Positions 41,420 to 49,076 of a stretch of 64,000 nucleotides of DNA are shown piece by piece. Every line of letters starts with the position of its first letter. The stretch's first letter is position 1. The translations under genes were made by a program, and so were the position numbers. The notes beneath the pieces are model-generated. The model was not told the DNA's origin. It did not search any database and saw only the letters and a list, made by a program, of their open reading frames with translations. The DNA comes from Litorivicinus sp. (lineage in GTDB: Bacteria; Pseudomonadota; Gammaproteobacteria; Pseudomonadales; Litorivicinaceae), in assembly GCA_018401755.1 (NCBI GenBank), contig JAGYKJ010000007.1:124001-188000 (forward strand), in the 5' to 3' direction.

Positions 41420-42562
41420 ATGAAGATAGCCATTATTAAAGAGCCAGATACGGCGGAGTCGCGTGTTGCGGGAACCCCGGATACGGTGAAGAAGCTCATG
41501 ACACGTGGATTTGAGGTGTGTGTCGAGACCGGAGCAGGTGTTGCAAGTGCCATTTCAGACACTGATTTCGAGGCGGCGGGTGCGAGCATCGCAAAAAACG
41601 CATCCAGTGCATTGAAGGATGCGGATGTGGTGTTGGCTGTGCGCCGCCCAGATACATTAGTGAAGCACTTCAAATCAGGTGCTGTGCTTGTTTGCCAACT
41701 GGATCCCTATGGCCACGAAGAGGCGTTGCAACGCTTTGCTGATGCTGGTGTGATGACTTGCGCGATGGAATTGATGCCTCGAGTAACCCGAGCCCAGGTG
41801 ATGGATGTGCTGTCCTCTCAGGCCAATTTGGCAGGCTATCAAGCGGTGATCGAAGCATCACATACCTATGGACGTGCACTGCCGATGATGATGACAGCAG
41901 CAGGAACAGTGCCTGCGGCAAAGATTTTTGTCATGGGAGCGGGGGTCGCTGGGTTACAAGCAATTGCGACCGCGCGCCGTATGGGTGCTGTTGTCACAGC
42001 GACAGACGTTCGGCCGGCTGCGAAGGAGCAGGTGGCATCGTTGGGCGCCAAGTTCGTCGCTGTTGAAGATGATGAATTTAAGGCAGCCGAAACGGCGGGT
42101 GGATATGCCAAGGAAATGTCCAAGGAGTATCAAGCCAAACAGGCTGAGCTCGTCGCGACCCATATTGCGAAGCAAGACATTGTGATTACAACAGCATTGA
42201 TCCCGGGTCGTCCGGCGCCACGTTTGATTAGTGCCAGTATGGTCGAGGCCATGCGGGCAGGTTCTGTGATCGTGGATATGGCGGTCGAGCGTGGTGGTAA
42301 TTGCGAGTTAGCAAAGCCTGGCGAAATTGTCATGCATCAAGGCGTTCTTATTGTCGGGAAGTTAAATCTTGCTGGGGAGATCGCAGCAACGGCATCACAG
42401 TTGTATGCCAAGAATCTGGCAGCCTTTGTCGAGATTTTGGTCAAAAGCGAAGAGGATTCCCTGCACGTGAGTTTGGCCGACGAGTTGGTGACTGCAGTGA
42501 CAGTCACTCGCGAAGGGGCCATTGTTCATCCACAGTTTCAGCCTAAGGAGGCCAACGCATGA
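41420..42562 (+). CDS. pntAA: NAD(P) transhydrogenase subunit alpha part 1 (PntAA)
   Basis: 380 residues, the soluble NAD(H)-binding domain I of proton-translocating transhydrogenase. Motifs: [19 protein letters not shown] at the N-terminus (K-E-x-x-x-x-E-x-R type), [13 protein letters not shown], the Rossmann [18 protein letters not shown] near 175, [10 protein letters not shown] and [14 protein letters not shown]. Separate pntAA and pntAB genes, rather than a fused E. coli-type pntA, are found in alphaproteobacteria and some others. It overlaps pntAB by four bases. Confidence 0.95.
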   Translation: MKIAIIKEPDTAESRVAGTPDTVKKLMTRGFEVCVETGAGVASAISDTDFEAAGASIAKNASSALKDADVVLAVRRPDTLVKHFKSGAVLVCQLDPYGHEEALQRFADAGVMTCAMELMPRVTRAQVMDVLSSQANLAGYQAVIEASHTYGRALPMMMTAAGTVPAAKIFVMGAGVAGLQAIATARRMGAVVTATDVRPAAKEQVASLGAKFVAVEDDEFKAAETAGGYAKEMSKEYQAKQAELVATHIAKQDIVITTALIPGRPAPRLISASMVEAMRAGSVIVDMAVERGGNCELAKPGEIVMHQGVLIVGKLNLAGEIAATASQLYAKNLAAFVEILVKSEEDSLHVSLADELVTAVTVTREGAIVHPQFQPKEANA

Positions 42563-42999
42563 GTCAAGCGGATCTCTCAACAGCGTTTGCGACCGCGCAA
42601 GACGCGCTCGCTCAGGCACAGCAAGCCTTGGTTCAGGCTGAAGAAACTGCCATTGCACAAACATTGGCACAAACTGTCTCGGCAGCCACTGGCGGAGTCG
42701 TTGATCCCTTTGTCTTTCAGTTAGCGATTTTTGTTCTTGCAATCTTTGTTGGTTATTACGTGGTTTGGTCTGTAACACCGGCTTTGCATACACCGTTAAT
42801 GAGTGTGACCAATGCGATTTCATCGGTGATCGTGGTCGGTGCGTTACTTGCGGTCGGGGTTGATGCAGCGGTGTCTGAGGGAGCTGCTTGGGCGCAGGGT
42901 TTCGGGTTCGTTGGCCTCATTTTGGCTTCAATTAATATTTTCGGCGGCTTCTTGGTAACCCAGCGAATGCTCGCAATGTACAAAAAGAAGGTGAGGTAA
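42559..42999 (+). CDS. pntAB: NAD(P) transhydrogenase subunit alpha part 2 (PntAB)
   Basis: 146 residues. An N-terminal polar, alanine/glutamine-rich extension of about 45 residues ([20 protein letters not shown]) is followed by membrane domain IIa with four helices: [34 protein letters not shown] and [23 protein letters not shown] (each in part). The extension is longer than in many PntAB proteins and looks coiled. It forms the proton channel with PntB. Confidence 0.93.
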   Translation: MSQADLSTAFATAQDALAQAQQALVQAEETAIAQTLAQTVSAATGGVVDPFVFQLAIFVLAIFVGYYVVWSVTPALHTPLMSVTNAISSVIVVGALLAVGVDAAVSEGAAWAQGFGFVGLILASINIFGGFLVTQRMLAMYKKKVR

Positions 43000-43005
43000 G
43001 TCGTT

Positions 43006-44412
43006 ATGTTATCAGCAAATATTACGGCTATTCTGTATCTTGTTTCGGCAGTGTTATTTATTTCAGCGCTGCGCGGACTCTCAAGCCCTGAAACCTCTCG
43101 CCAAGGCAACGTGTTCGGCATGGTGGGGATGGGAATCGCCATCTTAACGACCTTATTGGCCTTCCCACCATCCGGCTTTGGATGGGTTCTGTTGCTCGGC
43201 GGATTGGGCATTGGTGGGGCGATTGGTGCGGTCACCGCGAATCGTATTCCGATGACTGCAATGCCTCAGTTGGTCGCCTTCTTTCACTCGTTAGTGGGGC
43301 TGGCAGCTGTCATGGTGGCAGCGGGTGCATTGTATGCGCCAGAGGCCTTTGGAATTGGTCAGGCAGGATCGATTAAAGGTGTCGCCCTAGTCGAGATGAG
43401 TCTCGGTGTTGCGATCGGGGCCATCACATTTACTGGATCTGTAATTGCCTTCCTAAAACTCGATGGTCGGATGTCTGGTAAACCGATTCTATTACCCGCG
43501 CGTCACCTGGTGAACCTCGCCTTACTCGGCAGCTTAGTGGTGTTGATTGGGATTTTGGTGGGCACCGAGAGTCATACGGTGTTTTGGTTAATTGTGCTGG
43601 TTGCTTTGGTTTTGGGCGTCTTGATCATTGTTCCGATCGGTGGCGCGGATATGCCTGTGGTTGTCTCGATGCTGAATTCCTATTCAGGCTGGGCCGCGGC
43701 AGGGATTGGGTTTACTGTCGGGAATACGGCTTTGATTGTCACGGGTGCACTGGTCGGTTCATCTGGAGCTATTCTGTCTTACATCATGTGTAAGGGTATG
43801 AATCGATCCTTCATCTCAGTCATTCTCGGAGGCTTCGGTGGCGATGCATCGGCTGGCTCAGGTGCGGCTGGCGGCGAGGATGAGCGTCCAGTCAAGCAAG
43901 GGTCTGCAGAAGATGCGGCCTTCATTATGAAGAACTCAAGCAAAGTGATCATTGTGCCGGGCTATGGGATGGCCGTTGCCCAAGCACAGCATGCTCTGCG
44001 TGAAATGTGCGATCTTCTCAAAGAAGAGGGTGTTGAGGTCAAATATGCAATCCATCCAGTGGCTGGACGGATGCCGGGGCACATGAACGTACTACTGGCA
44101 GAAGCTAACGTCCCCTACGACGAGGTCTTTGAACTTGAAGATATCAACTCGGAGTTTGGTCAGGCAGATGTGGCCTTCGTCATCGGTGCAAACGACGTCA
44201 CCAATCCATCAGCGAAAACAGATCCAGCCTCGCCGATTTATGGGATGCCGATTCTTGACGTGGAACGAGCAGGAACGGTCTTATTCATCAAGCGAGGAAT
44301 GGCTGCTGGGTATGCAGGGGTGCAGAATGAGTTGTTCTTCAAGGACAACACCATGATGTTATTTGGTGATGCAAAGAAGATGGTTGAAAGCATCGTCAAG
44401 TCGTTGGGTTGA
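43006..44412 (+). CDS. pntB: NAD(P) transhydrogenase subunit beta (PntB)
   Basis: 468 residues: membrane domain IIb with about nine helices, for example MTAMPQLVAFFHSLVGLAAV (channel His), followed from about residue 290 by the soluble NADP(H)-binding domain III. There VIIVPGYGMAVAQAQHAL, YAIHPVAGRMPGHMNVLLAEA (in part), IGANDVTNPSAKTDP and KRGMAAGYAGVQNELF are classic. The enzyme uses the proton-motive force to drive NADPH formation from NADH. It starts six bases after pntAB. Confidence 0.96.
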   Translation: MLSANITAILYLVSAVLFISALRGLSSPETSRQGNVFGMVGMGIAILTTLLAFPPSGFGWVLLLGGLGIGGAIGAVTANRIPMTAMPQLVAFFHSLVGLAAVMVAAGALYAPEAFGIGQAGSIKGVALVEMSLGVAIGAITFTGSVIAFLKLDGRMSGKPILLPARHLVNLALLGSLVVLIGILVGTESHTVFWLIVLVALVLGVLIIVPIGGADMPVVVSMLNSYSGWAAAGIGFTVGNTALIVTGALVGSSGAILSYIMCKGMNRSFISVILGGFGGDASAGSGAAGGEDERPVKQGSAEDAAFIMKNSSKVIIVPGYGMAVAQAQHALREMCDLLKEEGVEVKYAIHPVAGRMPGHMNVLLAEANVPYDEVFELEDINSEFGQADVAFVIGANDVTNPSAKTDPASPIYGMPILDVERAGTVLFIKRGMAAGYAGVQNELFFKDNTMMLFGDAKKMVESIVKSLG

Positions 44413-44413
44413 T

Positions 44414-44788
44414 ATGAACTCGTCGCAACGAAATGTGTTAGGGGATCCGCTGATCCCCTGCTCAATGGATCCGTTAACTGGATATTTTCGGTCTGGATGT
44501 TGCGAAACCGATGCAGGTGATCGAGGTTCACACATCGTCTGTTGCGTGATGACTGGAGAGTTTTTGACGTACTCCGCACGGCAGGGAAATGATCTGATTA
44601 CGCCTCGTCCCGAATTTCAGTTTCCTGGATTGAAACCGGGTGATCGCTGGTGTGTTTGCGCCTTGCGCTGGATGGAAGCGTTGAAAGATGGGGTGGTCGC
44701 GCCAGTGATTCTTGAGGGAACCCACGAGAAGATTCTCGAGCATTTGAGTTTAGAAACACTCGTGCATCATGCCTATCGGTTGCAGTAG
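44414..44788 (+). CDS. DUF2237 family protein
   Basis: 124 residues. DUF2237 signatures are plain: NVLGDPLIPCSMDPLTGYFRSGCCET (in part: DPLTGYFRSGCC), DRGSHIVCCVMTGEFLTYS, GNDLITPRPEFQFPGLKPGDRWC (in part) and the cysteine-rich WCVCALRW. The family is widespread in marine bacteria and cyanobacteria, and its function is unknown. The start codon lies one base after the pntB stop, so it is read with the pnt operon; upstream in-frame ATGs lie inside pntB. Confidence 0.88.
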   Translation: MNSSQRNVLGDPLIPCSMDPLTGYFRSGCCETDAGDRGSHIVCCVMTGEFLTYSARQGNDLITPRPEFQFPGLKPGDRWCVCALRWMEALKDGVVAPVILEGTHEKILEHLSLETLVHHAYRLQ

Positions 44789-44817
44789 ATGGCCCATGTT
44801 CGAAAAGGATTGGATCG

Positions 44818-45489
44818 ATGTCTGAGGTGATTATTTCCCCCTCCATTTTGTCGGCTAACTTTGCAGCCTTGGGGGATGAAATCCGTGCGATTGATGCTGC
44901 CGGATGTGATTGGGTGCATCTGGATGTGATGGATGGGCACTTCGTACCTAATCTCACTTTTGGGCCGCCTGTGATTCGCGCACTCAGCGCATTGACGCAA
45001 AAACCCTTTGACGCACATCTGATGGTCACCAACCCAGATCGATTACTGGCGGCCTATGCCGAGGCAGGCTGTCAGTTGATTACTGTCCACGCAGAGGTCT
45101 GCGATCATTTGGACCGTACCTTGTCGCAGATTCGGGATTTGGGCTGTCGGGCAGGGGTGTCGTTAAATCCACACTGTTCTCCTGAGGTGTTGCGCTATGT
45201 GGTCGATCGCGTGGATTTAGTTTTGGTAATGAGTGTCAATCCCGGTTTCGGTGGACAATCATTTCTCAACAGTCAGGTGGCTAAAGTACGCGATATCCGA
45301 GCGCTTTTTGGCGATCGGGAGGTGATCATCGAGGTGGATGGTGGCATCACTCCTGAAACCGCGCCTTTGGTTGTTGAGGCCGGAGCGAATGCACTTGTGG
45401 CAGGGTCTGCTGTCTTTCGTGGAGGGCCCTCCGAATACCAGAAAAATATCCAGGCGCTGCGGGATGCAGTCGCCCACTGCGCGGGGTGA
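44818..45489 (+). CDS. rpe: Ribulose-phosphate 3-epimerase
   Basis: 223 residues, full length. The TIM-barrel motifs are IISPSILSANFAALGDE, WVHLDVMDGHFVPNLTFGPPVI (in part: HLDVMDGHFVPNLT), FDAHLMVTNPD, VMSVNPGFGGQSF and the phosphate-binding VDGGITPET. It interconverts ribulose-5-phosphate and xylulose-5-phosphate in the pentose phosphate pathway. It is followed by a phosphoglycolate phosphatase gene 10 bases downstream, the common rpe-gph order. Confidence 0.96.
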   Translation: MSEVIISPSILSANFAALGDEIRAIDAAGCDWVHLDVMDGHFVPNLTFGPPVIRALSALTQKPFDAHLMVTNPDRLLAAYAEAGCQLITVHAEVCDHLDRTLSQIRDLGCRAGVSLNPHCSPEVLRYVVDRVDLVLVMSVNPGFGGQSFLNSQVAKVRDIRALFGDREVIIEVDGGITPETAPLVVEAGANALVAGSAVFRGGPSEYQKNIQALRDAVAHCAG

Positions 45490-45499
45490 CAGGAGAATG

Positions 45500-46228
45500 A
45501 TGCAACACCATGAATCTGGCAATGACTGGGTTAGTTTGGCCGATCGATTTGCGTTGGTGTTTGATCTGGACGGAACCCTGGTCGACTCCGCTGAAAATCT
45601 CAGGCATGCCGCCAATCGACTGTTTGAGCCAAGGGGTATCCCAGCGTTATCTCGAGCAGATGTGATTCGCCACGTCGCAGACGGTCAGCCGCTATTAATT
45701 CAGCGCGCTGTCGCCGAATGGGGTGGTTCAATTGAGTTGGGCGAATCCATGAATGCTGAGTTTCGTGCGTTACTTGCTGATGATCCAGTGGCACACATGA
45801 CCTTGATGCCGGGAACAGAGACATTTTTAGCATGGGCGAGCGCGGTGAGTTTACCCATGGCGATTTGTACGAACAAAATTGAGACACTTGCAATTGATAC
45901 CCTGTGTCATCTTGCGATTGATCATCATTTTCGCGTCATTATTGGGGCGGTGCCCGGACGCCCCCTGAAACCACATCCTGATCCTCTCGATTTGGCGATT
46001 CGGAAAATGGCAGTGGGGCATCGGCAGCCAGTCATGGTTGGCGATGCCCTGGCCGATTGTCGTGTTGCGGATGCGGCAGGTGTTCCCAGCATCCTCATTG
46101 AAGGTGGTTATACCGTCGATCACGTGTCGTCCTTAGGTGCGACCGAGACCGTCGCGCGGATCGATTTGCTGGGGGATGCTTTGACGCGGTTATCCAAACA
46201 CACGGATCGAATGCTGCTAGAGTCCTGA
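45500..46228 (+). CDS. gph: Phosphoglycolate phosphatase-like HAD hydrolase
   Basis: 242 residues. HAD motifs: FDLDGTLVDS (Asp22 nucleophile, Asp24), a T/S motif in ICTNK, the Lys in RPLKPHPDPLDLA and VGDALADCRVADAAGVP. The cap domain sits between the first two motifs. The canonical VGDSxxD reads VGDALAD here. It removes 2-phosphoglycolate formed by repair or oxygenation. AGGAG at 45491 suits the second ATG (45500). The position after rpe supports Gph over other HAD enzymes. Confidence 0.87.
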   Translation: MQHHESGNDWVSLADRFALVFDLDGTLVDSAENLRHAANRLFEPRGIPALSRADVIRHVADGQPLLIQRAVAEWGGSIELGESMNAEFRALLADDPVAHMTLMPGTETFLAWASAVSLPMAICTNKIETLAIDTLCHLAIDHHFRVIIGAVPGRPLKPHPDPLDLAIRKMAVGHRQPVMVGDALADCRVADAAGVPSILIEGGYTVDHVSSLGATETVARIDLLGDALTRLSKHTDRMLLES

Positions 46229-46241
46229 GCCTTCGGTGATA

Positions 46242-46259
46242 ACGTCATCAAATTGTCAT
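46242..46259 (+). promoter_or_regulatory. Pho-box-like repeat before the methyltransferase-like gene
   Basis: ACGTCAT (46242-46248), CAAA, TTGTCAT (46253-46259): 11-bp phasing and three mismatches in 14 consensus positions. It lies 42 bp before the GTG start at 46301, directly after gph. TTTTAAAA at 46275-46282 could contribute a -10. Confidence 0.5.
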
Positions 46260-46300
46260 CTTCGGCGAGTAGCGTTTTAAAAAGATCACAGGAAACCTTC

Positions 46301-46891
46301 GTGGCAGCTCCCCTCCCTCAAATTGCCGATAGTCCTTGGATGCCGAGTAAAACGGCGGGTGCGCTTGCAGATTTATTGAGTGGGTCTGATACCTATCTGG
46401 AATATGGTGTGGGTGGTTCGACCCGATTGGCAGTGAACTCTGGGCTCAATACGGTCATTGCTGTCGAGTCGGATCGTTGTTATTTGGATGCAGCAACAGC
46501 CATGGTTGAGGCATCAAATCGCCCAGTTCATTGGATTCCGGTGCATGTGGATATTGGTCCGACTGGCTATCTCGGATTTCCAAAAACGCTCAAATCTCGC
46601 TTGAAGTGGGCACACTATGCAGCAGCACCGTGGTCATTATCATTGTCACCGGATCTAATTTTAGTGGATGGCCGCTTTCGGTTGGCCTGTGCTTTGATGG
46701 CTGCCCACCATGCAAAACCTGGAACCCTGGTATTTTTCGATGATTATGCAACCCGTCCCTGGTACTGGTCGGCGCGTCATTTTCTCAGTTTAGTGGCTCG
46801 TGCCGGTCGTGCTGCGATTTTTGAAGTCCAACAGCGCCCCAACGCGCGTTTAGACCAAGCCATTCTAAAAGCTGCGCGCGACCCTCGGTAG
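46301..46891 (+). CDS. Methyltransferase-like Rossmann-fold protein, unknown
   Basis: About 196 residues. YLEYGVGGSTRLAV followed by VIAVESDRCYLDAA looks like the SAM motif I and acidic motif II of class I methyltransferases. DLILVDGRFRLACAL and LVFFDDYATRPWY recall the macrocin-O-methyltransferase/TylF-like group. GTG 46301 has AGGAAA five bases upstream; the longer TTG start at 46253 would overlap the Pho-type repeat. Its 3' end meets the convergent S24 gene. Target unknown. Phosphate control, if real, would hint at envelope or lipid remodelling. Confidence 0.65.
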   Translation: MAAPLPQIADSPWMPSKTAGALADLLSGSDTYLEYGVGGSTRLAVNSGLNTVIAVESDRCYLDAATAMVEASNRPVHWIPVHVDIGPTGYLGFPKTLKSRLKWAHYAAAPWSLSLSPDLILVDGRFRLACALMAAHHAKPGTLVFFDDYATRPWYWSARHFLSLVARAGRAAIFEVQQRPNARLDQAILKAARDPR

Positions 46892-46892
46892 C

Positions 46893-47351
46893 TTAGATTT
46901 GATCACGGATGACGCCGCGTACAATGCCTAAGACCTCGACATCTGCGTTGTTCAGAACGATAGGTGCCATGTCTTGGTTTGCTGGAATCAGTTGCACCCC
47001 GTCTGGGCCCAAGTGCAGAGTTTTGAGTGTGACCTCGCGTTGGTTAATGCGAACAACCACTTTTTCGCCATGCTCCGCCGCTTGCGATTGTTCGATAATG
47101 ACCAAATCACCATCCAATATATTGGCATCTTGCATCGAGTCACCTTTGGCACGCAGTGCATAGGTATTTTTTCGATACAGGCGTTTTGGAATGTGAATGG
47201 TGTCTGCTTGCGTGAACATATCGATGGGAGTGCCACAGGCGACCCATCCGAGAATTGGGATTTCGATGAAGCCTTCGGTAAATATTTCATGCACTGGAAC
47301 CCCTTCAAAGGGCACTGCGTGCTTGCGGGCGGGCAATAAAATCGCGACCAT
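46893..47351 (-). CDS. S24/LexA-UmuD-type autoprotease domain protein without DNA-binding domain
   Basis: 152 residues. The self-cleavage fold is complete: cleavage site WVACG (Cys39-Gly40, as in UmuD), catalytic Ser72 in KGDSMQDANILDGD and Lys110 in REVTLK. LexA's winged helix is absent; only about 30 residues precede the cleavage region. AGGAGG seven bases before the ATG confirms this short start. The sequence is closer to the LexA C-terminal half than to UmuD. A near-perfect SOS box lies 19-38 bp upstream, so SOS induction is expected. No umuC is adjacent. Confidence 0.83.
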   Translation of the reverse strand: MVAILLPARKHAVPFEGVPVHEIFTEGFIEIPILGWVACGTPIDMFTQADTIHIPKRLYRKNTYALRAKGDSMQDANILDGDLVIIEQSQAAEHGEKVVVRINQREVTLKTLHLGPDGVQLIPANQDMAPIVLNNADVEVLGIVRGVIRDQI

Positions 47352-47369
47352 GTAGAACCTCCTGACACC

Positions 47370-47389
47370 TACTGGATATATATACAGTC
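47370..47389. promoter_or_regulatory. SOS (LexA) box between the S24 gene and rnj
   Basis: CTGGATATATATACAG (47372-47387) matches the gammaproteobacterial consensus CTGT-N8-ACAG with a single mismatch and the ideal alternating AT core; flanking TA and TC extend the match to TACTG...CAGT. It lies in the 39-bp gap between divergent starts and could control both genes. Confidence 0.85.
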
Positions 47390-47390
47390 A

Positions 47391-49076
47391 ATGAAGCCAA
47401 TTGCCAACCTGCTTGATGCGTCCCTTGCACGGGACGTGCTGTATTTCCTGCCCTTGGGTGGATCCGGCGAGATTGGAATGAATTTCAATCTGTACGGATT
47501 GAATGACCAATGGATTGCAGTGGATGTTGGAATCACCTTTGCGGATGACACCACGCCGCCCGGTATAGAGATCATTACGCCAGATCCTTCGGCACTCAAA
47601 CAACTGGGTGATCGATTGATTGCCATCATCATCACCCATGCACACGAAGATCATGTTGGGGCACTTGGATATCTCTGGCCAAAGTTGAAAGCGCCAGTCT
47701 ATTGCACCGGGTTTACAGCGTCTGTCGCGGAGCGCAAGCTCGGTGAGGCGGGCTTGTTGGACCAGGTTGCGTTGCATCGCGTGCATCCCGGCGATCGTCG
47801 GGCCTTTGGACCGTTCTGGGTGGAATGGATTTCATTGACACATTCGATTCCAGAGTCGCATGCGCTCTGTATCGAAGCGGCGGGACTTCGCGTTGTCCAT
47901 ACCGGTGATTGGAAATTGGATCCCCATCCAGTGGAGGGAGTTCACTACGACGACCGGCGCTTAATGGCGTTGGGTGAAACCGGTGTGGATGTGGTGATTG
48001 GGGACTCAACCAATGCCACAGTTGAGGGATGGTCGGGTAGTGAAGCGGAATGCCATCGCGGGTTGTTAGACGTCATCGCAAAAGAAACCAATCGCGTGTG
48101 TGTGACCTGTTTCTCATCAAATACAGCACGTTTGGCCAGTCTGGGTCGGATCGCTCAGGAAACCGGGCGCCGCATTACTATCTTGGGACGGAGCTTATTC
48201 CAGTATGTGGCTACGGCCAAAGCAAATGGTTACCTCCGCGATTTCCCCGAGTTAGTCCCACCGGAAGATCTCGATTATCTGCCAAAGTCTGAGCAGCTTA
48301 TTTTGGCGACGGGTTCGCAGGGCGAAGCGCGCGCAGCCATGGCACGGTTGGCTCGCGGCGAACATCATAGCCTTGTCTTGGAAGCAGATGATTGCGTTGT
48401 ATTTTCTTCAAAGGTCATTCCCGGAAATGAGAAAAAACTGTTTCGGCTGTATGACCTGCTGTCAGCTAAGCGAGTTCACGTGGTGACAGAGGCGGATGCC
48501 TTGGTCCATGTCTCTGGACATCCATGCCGTGATGAACTTGCTTGGATGTATCGCGCGCTACAGCCAACCACGGTCATTCCAGTGCATGGCGAGGGGCGAC
48601 ACATGACAGCACATGCCGAGCTGGCACGTGGTTTGGGATGCACTGCGCTGACAGTCCAAAACGGCGATTTGGTCTCGTTATCAGGGACCACACCAACCAT
48701 CAAAGCGAAGATCGCATCAGGTCGATTGGGACTGTCTGGATCATCGTTGGTACCTTTGTCAGACCGTGCGCTCTCGGAGCGTCGAGCCTTGGCGCTTGGC
48801 GGCGTGATTAGTGTGACTGTGATTCTTGATAAGAAATCGCGCCTTGTGGGGCGAGCCCAGATTGAGTTGATGGGCGTTCCCAGTGGAGAGCTCGGCGTTG
48901 ACGCATTGAAGTCTGAATTAGCCTTTGCGGTGGAAGAGATCATCTCTGAGTTGTCCTCTCGGGTCCTACAGTCTGACGATGCGATACGCGAGACTATTCA
49001 GCGGGAGCTGGGGCACTCAATCCATCAGTGGATGGGGGTTAGACCACGTCAACTGGTGCAAGTGATTCGGATTTAA
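47391..49076 (+). CDS. rnj: Ribonuclease J
   Basis: 561 residues. Metallo-beta-lactamase/beta-CASP RNase: FLPLGGSGEIGMNFNLYG, ITHAHEDHVGAL (H83-x-H-x-D-H), HTGDWKLDP, GDSTNAT, CFSSNTARL, ATGSQGEARAAM and the C-terminal VIPVHGEGRHMTAHA, plus a C-terminal domain (VSVTVILDKK). It performs endo- and 5'-exonucleolytic RNA decay. RNase J is standard in alphaproteobacteria and Gram-positives, less so in gammaproteobacteria. The ATG follows the SOS box by three bases and has no ribosome-binding site, so the message may be leaderless, or GTG 47437 could be the start. Confidence 0.92.
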   Translation: MKPIANLLDASLARDVLYFLPLGGSGEIGMNFNLYGLNDQWIAVDVGITFADDTTPPGIEIITPDPSALKQLGDRLIAIIITHAHEDHVGALGYLWPKLKAPVYCTGFTASVAERKLGEAGLLDQVALHRVHPGDRRAFGPFWVEWISLTHSIPESHALCIEAAGLRVVHTGDWKLDPHPVEGVHYDDRRLMALGETGVDVVIGDSTNATVEGWSGSEAECHRGLLDVIAKETNRVCVTCFSSNTARLASLGRIAQETGRRITILGRSLFQYVATAKANGYLRDFPELVPPEDLDYLPKSEQLILATGSQGEARAAMARLARGEHHSLVLEADDCVVFSSKVIPGNEKKLFRLYDLLSAKRVHVVTEADALVHVSGHPCRDELAWMYRALQPTTVIPVHGEGRHMTAHAELARGLGCTALTVQNGDLVSLSGTTPTIKAKIASGRLGLSGSSLVPLSDRALSERRALALGGVISVTVILDKKSRLVGRAQIELMGVPSGELGVDALKSELAFAVEEIISELSSRVLQSDDAIRETIQRELGHSIHQWMGVRPRQLVQVIRI

